Shown here: piece after piece, positions 8,284 to 13,750 of the stretch
Numbering within the stretch: position 1 is the first letter of the stretch
Layout of the letters: the number at the start of each line of letters is the position of its first letter
From: Gammaproteobacteria bacterium
Lineage (GTDB): Bacteria; Pseudomonadota; Gammaproteobacteria; Eutrophobiales; Eutrophobiaceae
Length of the DNA stretch: 13,750 nucleotides
NCBI GenBank assembly: GCA_018676275.1
Contig: JABHFC010000025.1
Coordinates: forward strand, 1 to 13,750
Direction: 5' to 3'
Made by a program: the position numbers and the translations under genes
The notes under the pieces: model-generated
What the model saw: only the letters and a program-made list of their open reading frames with translations
The model's database searches: none
Told to the model about the DNA's origin: nothing

Positions 8284-8973
8284 ATGAGTATTATTTATTT
8301 ACTGGAAATACATAGGGACGACAAAAGTGTAAGTTCATTATCAAATGAGCAAGTTAGCAAGCTTGTTTCAAGCCTGACAAAATTACCAGGCCTTTCCGGG
8401 CTGCTAATGTTTATACAGGCAGAAGGTGGGCACGACCCGGTTCTCAAAGATGAAAATCCACCACTGCTGGTTTTTCAGGCCTTGTTTAATGACAAGGAAT
8501 CTTTGCACAAAGCACTTTCATCTTCAGAATTTGAAGATCCCCGTGAACAACTTCTGGCTTTGTCCGCAAATGGTATCCGGGTACTGCAGGAAGCCATGTT
8601 ATTTGAACCCTATCTCAGTTCCGCTACAGAAAACGGCTTGGCTGATCTTTCGTATCTGGTTAATTACCAACGCCCAGCTGAGAATGAAACAGAATTTCTG
8701 CAATATTACAGGGCTCATCATCCTGCGATCTTGAAGGAATTTCCTGACATAAGAAGAGTAGAGCTTGGAACCCCCATTGACTGGAAGTCAGCTGCTGGTA
8801 TCGAACGAGCCGATCGAATGCTGTATTGTGAAGTTAGCTTTGACAACATCGAGAAGTTAAATGTCGCATTGGATTCAGAGAAAAGAAAAGAACTACGCAA
8901 AGACTATGATTGTTTCCCGCCCTTTTCCGGTGAAGTCACTCATTTCCCTATGCATAGAAAAGTAATTATTTAA
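8284..8973 (+). CDS. EthD-like dimeric alpha-beta barrel protein, two tandem domains
   Basis: A 229-residue soluble protein with no signal peptide or membrane segment. The second half (about 124-225) looks like an EthD-type ferredoxin-like fold: a first strand LSYLVNYQRP, helix ETEFLQYYRAHHPAILKEFP with the family's HHPAI-type motif, strand IRRVELGTP, then RMLYCEVSFDNIEKLNVALDSEKRKELRKDYDCFP and a terminal strand ending HFPM. The first half (1-110) shows a weaker version of the same pattern (IIYLLEIHRD, then PGLSGLLMFIQ, then PPLLVFQALFNDKESLHKAL), suggesting duplication. EthD proteins accompany degradative oxidases and hydrolases, but their biochemical role is mostly undefined; some relatives are isomerases or lactonases. 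It starts 5 bases after glcF, and a GAGGA Shine-Dalgarno (8270-8274) lies within the glcF end, so co-transcription is near certain. Fold assignment is good; function unknown. Confidence 0.75.
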   Translation: MSIIYLLEIHRDDKSVSSLSNEQVSKLVSSLTKLPGLSGLLMFIQAEGGHDPVLKDENPPLLVFQALFNDKESLHKALSSSEFEDPREQLLALSANGIRVLQEAMLFEPYLSSATENGLADLSYLVNYQRPAENETEFLQYYRAHHPAILKEFPDIRRVELGTPIDWKSAAGIERADRMLYCEVSFDNIEKLNVALDSEKRKELRKDYDCFPPFSGEVTHFPMHRKVII

Positions 8974-9020
8974 TATCTTGATTTCAAATTTCTATCATCG
9001 CAACTGAAAATAACAATTAC

Positions 9021-10646
9021 ATGTCTACATATACAGCACATATAGATTCTTTCGCACGTGATGCCTTGCCTCCACCAGAGCTGCAGGCAGATTGTTTGTT
9101 CAATCTTGATGCCTTGCAGTTCCCTGATCGCCTGAATTGTGCGACCGAGTTGCTGGATATAAAAATTGAACAGGGTTTGTCTGACAAGATTGCAATTAAA
9201 GCTGACGGTGCCAGCTGGAGTTATCAACAGCTCTTGGAAAAGGCAAATCAAATTGCCCATGTGCTTGAAGACGACATGGGTCTTAAGACAGGTAACCGTG
9301 TTCTCTTGCGTGGGCCTAATAATCCGATGATGGCTGCCTGCTGGTTAGCCGTAATCAAGGCAGGCGGTATTGTTGTTGCGACCATGCCGCTATTAAAAGC
9401 CCGGGATCTGGAGCCCATAATCAATAAGGCTGAAATTGAATTTGCCTTATGTGATGAGCGTCTAAAAGATGATCTCTTTGAAGCTCAAACACTTTGTCCT
9501 CAATTAAAAACCGTTTACCTGTTCGATCGCATTGCTGACAGTCAGAACGGAACTGAGCTTGAACAAAAAATGCAGGGCAAACCAACAAGCTACTCAAATA
9601 TCGACACAGCCGCTGATGATATCGCATTAATTGCTTTTACCAGTGGTACCACCGGGCAACCAAAAGGAACCATGCATTACCACAGCGATGTTATGGCTAT
9701 GTGTGTCTGTGTTGGCGGTGAACTGGTTAAACCGACATCCGAGGACATCTTCATTGGCAGCCCTCCGCTTGCCTTTACATTCGGATTGGGAATGTCCCTG
9801 GCTTTACCTTTATATGCTGGCGCGACCACGGCGCTGGTTGAAATGCCAACGCCAGACAACCTCGCTAACGCTATTTATGAATTTAAGGCGACGATTTGTT
9901 CAACGGCACCAACCGGTTATCGCGCATTGATGAGTGCGGGAAAAATTGATTTGCTGGGTAGTCTAAAAAAGACTGTTTCGGCCGGTGAACATTTACCTTT
10001 ACCCACTTATCAGGAATGGGAAAAGATGACTGGCATCAAAATGATAGACGGACTTGGCGCTACTGAAATGATCCATATATTTGTTTCGGCAGAAGGTGAT
10101 GACATACGCCCCGGTGCCATTGGAAAAGCCGTGCCCGGATATGAGTGCTGTATTCTTGATGACGAAGGCAAGCCTGTCCCTGCTGGAGAGAATGGCAGGC
10201 TTGCTGTTAAAGGCCCTACTGCTTGTAAATATCTTGCAGACGACAGGCAACAAAACTACGTGGTAAATGGCTGGAACTTTCCTGGAGATATTTGTTACAT
10301 GGATGCCGATGGTTTTGTGTTTTACCAGGCGCGTGCGGACGATATGATTATTTCAGCAGGCTATAATATTTCCGGACCGGAAGTAGAGGTTGCTTTATTA
10401 AGTCACGATGTTGTACAGGAGTGTGCAGTGGTGGCTGCTGCGGATATCGACAGGGGCACAATTGTCAAAGCCTTCGTTGTGCTACACGAAAGTCCTGAAG
10501 ATCAAGCTAAACTGATTAAAGAATTACAGGATCATGTCAAGCAAACTATTGCCCCCTATAAATATCCACGTGCCATTGTATTTGTAGATTCATTACCCAA
10601 AACACAAACGGGAAAAATACAAAGACATAAATTGCGCAACGAATAA
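9021..10646 (+). CDS. AMP-forming acyl/aryl-CoA ligase, benzoate/2-aminobenzoate-CoA ligase type
   Basis: A 541-residue adenylate-forming enzyme that would activate a carboxylic acid with ATP and join it to CoA in the cytoplasm. Core motifs are intact: phosphate-binding FTSGTTGQPKG (206-216), GLGATEM (344-350), GWNFPGDICY with Asp423, the hinge segment ARADDMIISAGYNISGPEVE (437-456) and the C-terminal PKTQTGKIQRHKLR with catalytic Lys532. The N-terminus (YTAHIDSFARD..PP, LNCATELLD) and the stretch RVLLRGPNNPMMAACWLAVIKAGGIVVATMPLLKAR resemble proteins annotated as 2-aminobenzoate- or benzoate-CoA ligases rather than acetyl- or long-chain fatty acyl-CoA synthetases. Exact substrate cannot be read from sequence. 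It lies 47 bases after the EthD-like gene on the same strand, with no terminator between, and probably belongs to the glcDEF operon. It converges on the amidase with only 14 bases between stop codons. Confidence 0.9.
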   Translation: MSTYTAHIDSFARDALPPPELQADCLFNLDALQFPDRLNCATELLDIKIEQGLSDKIAIKADGASWSYQQLLEKANQIAHVLEDDMGLKTGNRVLLRGPNNPMMAACWLAVIKAGGIVVATMPLLKARDLEPIINKAEIEFALCDERLKDDLFEAQTLCPQLKTVYLFDRIADSQNGTELEQKMQGKPTSYSNIDTAADDIALIAFTSGTTGQPKGTMHYHSDVMAMCVCVGGELVKPTSEDIFIGSPPLAFTFGLGMSLALPLYAGATTALVEMPTPDNLANAIYEFKATICSTAPTGYRALMSAGKIDLLGSLKKTVSAGEHLPLPTYQEWEKMTGIKMIDGLGATEMIHIFVSAEGDDIRPGAIGKAVPGYECCILDDEGKPVPAGENGRLAVKGPTACKYLADDRQQNYVVNGWNFPGDICYMDADGFVFYQARADDMIISAGYNISGPEVEVALLSHDVVQECAVVAAADIDRGTIVKAFVVLHESPEDQAKLIKELQDHVKQTIAPYKYPRAIVFVDSLPKTQTGKIQRHKLRNE

Positions 10647-10660
10647 AACAGATCAGTCTT

Positions 10661-12169
10661 TTATTCTGATTGCCAATCTACAGATTGCTCGTAGGCATGT
10701 GCAACCTGGTAAATCAAAGCTTCCTGAAAATGTTTCCCCACCAGCATCATCCCTACCGGTAATTCATCGCGAAGCCCTACGGGGATAGACATCGCAGGGT
10801 GCCCCGTGGCGTTGAACTGACAAGTGTTGAATGTATTACCAAAAGCACTTGCCATAACATCATCATTCGATTCATCTGCCAGAGAAGCAGGGTTTCTGGA
10901 AGCTGTTCGAACAGTAGTTGGCATTAATAATAAATCAAAATCTTTAAGTGCTCGGTCATAAGCAGTAATAAGCGCACGTACCTGGTTTTTCGCCCGGGCA
11001 TAATACTGCCCTTTGTATTTTTCGATATGCTTGCCAAGTAACATAAGTAATTTACCATTAATCGGCATTTCACCTACCCTGCCTGTTACATTTGACATTG
11101 CATGAAAGAGTGAGGGAGAGTAGACACCGTCGTAGTTATAGCCAAGACCATTGAGTTTCAAACTTTGCCAGTAACCATCGGTGACAATTGCACCCCAGAT
11201 CGCCAGACCACTTGCATGTTCTGGCACAGTCACTTCATCAACTGTAGCGCCAAGCGAACTCAATTGCTTTGCAGCCTTTTTTACACAGTCATCTACTACA
11301 GACATTCCCATTGGATGTTGAAAACCTTCATTGAGGAGACCGATTTTCAAGCCTTCAACTGGTAAACCCAGGCTGGAAGTATATTTTCTTGCCCATGGGT
11401 TAAGTTCTTCATCTTCACCATAGCCTGAAAGTACTTCCAGTAACAAAGCATTATCACGCACAGAGTTTGTTAAGGGGCCAATGTAGTCAATGGAAGTTTC
11501 CATGGCCATCCCCCCTGTGTAAGGGACGACACCCATAGTGGCTTTCATTCCATAACAACCTGTCCAACTGGCGGGAATACGAACCGAGCCACCTTGATCT
11601 GTACCAAGCGCCATATCAACTTCCCCGGCAACCACAAGAGCAGCGCTGCCGGAAGACGATCCTCCCGTAGAATAACCATGTCTCCTTGGGTTATGAACGA
11701 TGCCCGAAGACGAGGTACAACTTCCGCCGGAAAGACAAAAATATTCGCAAACTGATTTACCTGCTATTTCAGCTCCGGCTTCAAGTAATCGTGTCACAGT
11801 GGTCGCATCAAAATCTGCTTTATAATCCTTCAGAATTGAAGAGCCGCCTGTTAAAGGCAGATCTGCAACAAAAATATTGTCTTTAACCACAATACGCTTA
11901 CCGTGTAATGGTCCCGAATTCCGAAGCTTTATTGCGGATTTAACCAACCATGCACCCAGTTTATTTTCATCTTCTGTTGGAAATTCATAGTCGCGATCTG
12001 GTGCCTTAATTTCCGGTAAACACTCAGGCACCGTATCAAGATATTTATAGCCATCGGCAAACGGAGCCATATAAGCCTGCATTTGAGCTGCCTGCTGATC
12101 ATCAAGAGCAAAATTGAGTTCATCCGCCAATTTTTGCAATTCTTTTACATCGGGTAATTCAAATGACAT
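10661..12169 (-). CDS. Amidase-signature family hydrolase
   Basis: A 502-residue cytoplasmic amidase with the Ser-cisSer-Lys triad. Lys96 is in RIVVKDNIF, Ser171 in STGGSSSGSAALVVAGEVDMALG and the nucleophile Ser195 in GTDQGGSVRIPASWTG; the 24-residue serine spacing matches the family. Also visible are YGMKATMGVVPYTGG and, near the C-terminus, LLMPTT and GHPAMSIPVGL. Members hydrolyse aliphatic or aromatic amides, and some act on esters, carbamates or nylon oligomers; the substrate here is unknown. There is no signal peptide. I chose the ATG at 12169 because AGAGGA (12177-12182) lies 7 bases before it; a TTG at 12187 is a poorer alternative and would put that site inside the gene. The gene is divergent from the MBL-fold gene. 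It could release the acid activated by the adjacent CoA ligase, which is inference. Confidence 0.93.
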   Translation of the reverse strand: MSFELPDVKELQKLADELNFALDDQQAAQMQAYMAPFADGYKYLDTVPECLPEIKAPDRDYEFPTEDENKLGAWLVKSAIKLRNSGPLHGKRIVVKDNIFVADLPLTGGSSILKDYKADFDATTVTRLLEAGAEIAGKSVCEYFCLSGGSCTSSSGIVHNPRRHGYSTGGSSSGSAALVVAGEVDMALGTDQGGSVRIPASWTGCYGMKATMGVVPYTGGMAMETSIDYIGPLTNSVRDNALLLEVLSGYGEDEELNPWARKYTSSLGLPVEGLKIGLLNEGFQHPMGMSVVDDCVKKAAKQLSSLGATVDEVTVPEHASGLAIWGAIVTDGYWQSLKLNGLGYNYDGVYSPSLFHAMSNVTGRVGEMPINGKLLMLLGKHIEKYKGQYYARAKNQVRALITAYDRALKDFDLLLMPTTVRTASRNPASLADESNDDVMASAFGNTFNTCQFNATGHPAMSIPVGLRDELPVGMMLVGKHFQEALIYQVAHAYEQSVDWQSE

Positions 12170-12176
12170 AGCTAAG

Positions 12177-12182
12177 TCCTCT
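12177..12182 (-). promoter_or_regulatory. Ribosome binding site deciding the amidase start
   Basis: Minus-strand AGAGGA with a 7-base spacer to the ATG at 12169. It supports this start over the in-frame TTG at 12187. Confidence 0.7.
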
Positions 12183-12288
12183 CGCAATATTTTTTCTTTT
12201 CATTAGGCTGGGCTACACTACTTAAATAATTACAAACCTGTTTATCTAAGCACTGAGCCAAGTGTCGCAAATTTGGAACTGAATATCT

Positions 12289-13227
12289 ATGCACATCATC
12301 TCTAACCTGAATATCTTCAGACAAACATTCTGCTTGTTCATTTTTTTGTCACTTACAGTTAATTCCAATGCAGATGCACCTATGGTGAAAGCAGGAATAA
12401 CAAAACAATTAACTGACAATGTTTATATCATTCCCGATAATCGAATTAGCCTGGTTCCGAATATCGGAATTATTGTCGGTAAGGAAAGTATCATGGTTGT
12501 CGATACAGGAATGGGACCACGTAATGCTGAACTTGTTTTGCAGGAAGTTCGTATAATAAGTGATCTACCTGTAGCTTACCTCGCTATTACACATTTTCAT
12601 CCTGAACACGGCATGGGTGCACAAAGTTTTCCAGCTGAAACCAGGATCATCGTACCGCAAGCACAAAAACTCGAGTTGGCTGAAAAAGGCGAATCGTATA
12701 TTGATTTTTTCAGTGGGATGAGTCCTGAAATTTCGGAATTACTCAGTGAAGTCAAACTGGTTTCTGCCGATATTACTTTTGAAAAAGAGATCTCAGTCGA
12801 TCTGGGCGGTTTAATAGTAAAGCTTTTATATTTCCATGCGGCACACACTCGCGGGGATATGTTTATCTATTTACCGGATCAAAAATTGCTATTTGGTGGC
12901 GACATCATAGTAGATCGGTTTTTCCCGATAATGCCGGATGAAGATTCCAGCGTACTTGGATGGATGAAGTCTTTGAAAAAGCTGAAAGCCCTTAAGCCAG
13001 AGATTGTTGTGCCAGGACATGGATCTGTTTCTGATGTCTCGCTCATTGATCAGCTTTCAATCTATCTCGCTGCTATGAAATTGAAAGTCAGTCTGGCAAA
13101 ACGAAATGAATTATCTCTTGAGGAAACACTACAATTACTTATCCCCCAGTTTCAGAGAAGCTATTCTCATTGGGATGATCCGCACTGGATAAAAAATGCG
13201 ATAGAACGTCTATATGCAGAAATTTAA
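12289..13227 (+). CDS. Exported metallo-beta-lactamase-fold hydrolase
   Basis: A 312-residue protein whose first 28-30 residues look like a signal peptide (basic/hydrophobic FRQTFCLFIFLSLTVNSNADA), so it is probably periplasmic. MBL-fold landmarks in order are IGIIVGKESIMVVDTGMG (59-76, Asp72), the metal motif THFHPEHG (101-108), His186 in HAAHTRGD, Asp205 in LLFGGDIIVD and His244 in VPGHG. The first metal motif reads HxHxEH (H102, H104, E106, H107) in place of the common HxHxDH. The set of ligands otherwise fits a dinuclear zinc hydrolase acting on ester, lactone, thioester or similar bonds; a lactamase role is not indicated. A GGAA sequence lies 10 bases before the ATG, a modest Shine-Dalgarno. 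It is divergent from the amidase and shares a 119-base intergenic region in which I see no convincing promoter. Substrate unknown. Confidence 0.9.
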   Translation: MHIISNLNIFRQTFCLFIFLSLTVNSNADAPMVKAGITKQLTDNVYIIPDNRISLVPNIGIIVGKESIMVVDTGMGPRNAELVLQEVRIISDLPVAYLAITHFHPEHGMGAQSFPAETRIIVPQAQKLELAEKGESYIDFFSGMSPEISELLSEVKLVSADITFEKEISVDLGGLIVKLLYFHAAHTRGDMFIYLPDQKLLFGGDIIVDRFFPIMPDEDSSVLGWMKSLKKLKALKPEIVVPGHGSVSDVSLIDQLSIYLAAMKLKVSLAKRNELSLEETLQLLIPQFQRSYSHWDDPHWIKNAIERLYAEI

Positions 13228-13254
13228 ATTTGCTTTTCAGTTATGCAAATAAAA

Positions 13255-13282
13255 AAAGCCGAAGTCAGATGACTTCGGCTTT
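13255..13282. terminator. Rho-independent terminator between convergent MBL-fold and receptor genes
   Basis: A perfect 12-bp inverted repeat (13255-13266 and 13271-13282) with core GCCGAAGTC and a 4-base loop. A run of seven A's (13251-13257) on the left gives a strong U tract for minus-strand transcripts, while the plus side has only three T's. It therefore mainly serves the right-hand receptor gene, possibly also the MBL-fold gene. Confidence 0.88.
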
Positions 13283-13301
13283 AAGGTTAATCTGTTAACT
13301 C

Positions 13302-13750
13302 TTAGAAGTAATTATAACGTAAGCTGACGCCGGCCCAACGTGGTTTACCAAAGGACTGTTCATCACTACCACTAATTGCAGAAAGTTCGAAACCGATTAA
13401 CTGGTTCCTGGTATCACTGAAATTGTTTACGAAACCACCCACTTCCCAACGCTCATCCTGGCTAATCCAGCGCACCCTGGCATTGCCAATCCAATAACCA
13501 TCCTGTTTATGGGTACCAAAGTTGTTAATGTTACTGAAAGTCTTGGATGCGTAGTTGCCATCAATCTGTAAGGTTACTGAACCACCCATAAGCACATTCG
13601 GCCAGGTATAACGTCCAAGCCCGGAGAACTGCACCTCTGGTGTGAAAGCGGGTTCCACATCCCTTGGCCTGTTAGGTGCAACCAGGACATCTTTCACTTT
13701 GGCATCGATATAGCCAAAGCTAAATATCATGTCAATATTATCCGTCGGAC
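13302..13750 (-). CDS. TonB-dependent receptor, C-terminal end (5' part outside window)
   Basis: The frame is open to the right edge, so the ATG at 13730 is internal; 148 residues are present. The fragment reads as the last strands of a TonB-dependent receptor barrel: a segment of the form PTDNIDMIFSFGYIDAKV, then AFTPEVQFSGLGRYTWPN, SVTLQIDGNYASKTFSN, YWIGNARVRWISQDERWEVGGFVNNFSDTRNQLIGF, and a final GVSLRYNYF. The terminal Phe is the usual outer-membrane beta-barrel assembly signal. It is distinct in sequence from the receptor at the left. The gene is followed by a strong terminator on its own strand. Ligand and full length cannot be told from the fragment. Confidence 0.88.
   Translation of the reverse strand, partial: PTDNIDMIFSFGYIDAKVKDVLVAPNRPRDVEPAFTPEVQFSGLGRYTWPNVLMGGSVTLQIDGNYASKTFSNINNFGTHKQDGYWIGNARVRWISQDERWEVGGFVNNFSDTRNQLIGFELSAISGSDEQSFGKPRWAGVSLRYNYF

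Noticed and set aside
10642..10665. A 7-bp A/T inverted repeat between the ligase and amidase stops
   Set aside because: The stem has no G or C and the loop is 10 bases, so it is too weak to call a terminator with confidence.
12170..12288. Possible promoters in the divergent amidase/MBL region
   Set aside because: The best -35/-10 pairs matched the consensus at only three or four of six bases each, no better than expected in A/T-rich DNA.
12289..13227. A beta-lactamase (antibiotic resistance) reading of the MBL-fold gene
   Set aside because: The metal motif is HxHxEH, and the neighbours are catabolic; nothing points to beta-lactam hydrolysis.

Overview
The window looks like chromosomal DNA from a marine-type gammaproteobacterium. 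GC is moderate (mid-40s % by eye). There are two TonB-dependent outer-membrane receptors with 'EEVVVTA'-type plugs, a DUF3604 protein, and GlcD/E/F subunits close in sequence to the E. coli glycolate dehydrogenase. Species assignment from this sequence alone is not possible. I see no tRNA, rRNA, CRISPR array, transposase or integrase. No gene-free stretch exceeds about 300 bases; the longest, about 270 bases, separates the first receptor from glcD.

Layout, left to right. (1) Positions 2-1498 (+): the C-terminal part of a DUF3604 protein cut by the window edge. (2) A bidirectional terminator hairpin, then a complete TonB-dependent receptor on the minus strand (1608-3974). (3) A divergent intergenic region with a perfect 10-bp palindrome and a weak candidate promoter. 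(4) A five-gene plus-strand run, 4243-10646: glcD, glcE, glcF (coupled by 1- and 4-base overlaps), a two-domain EthD-like protein 5 bases later, and an AMP-forming acyl/aryl-CoA ligase of the benzoate/2-aminobenzoate-CoA ligase type. (5) A convergent amidase-signature hydrolase on the minus strand (10661-12169). (6) A divergent, probably exported metallo-beta-lactamase-fold hydrolase (12289-13227). (7) A second terminator hairpin and the C-terminal end of a second TonB-dependent receptor, cut by the right edge.

Taken together this reads as a catabolic island. Two receptors would import a substrate, several hydrolases (DUF3604, MBL fold, amidase) could cleave ester-, lactone-, carbamate- or amide-type bonds, a GlcDEF-type flavin/iron-sulfur dehydrogenase would oxidise a 2-hydroxyacid, and a CoA ligase would activate a carboxylic, possibly aromatic, acid. 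The individual families are well supported. The pathway linking them, and the substrate, are inference. The most unusual point is the operon-like fusion of glcDEF to an EthD-like protein and an aryl-CoA-ligase-like enzyme, without the usual glcC, glcG or glcB in view.
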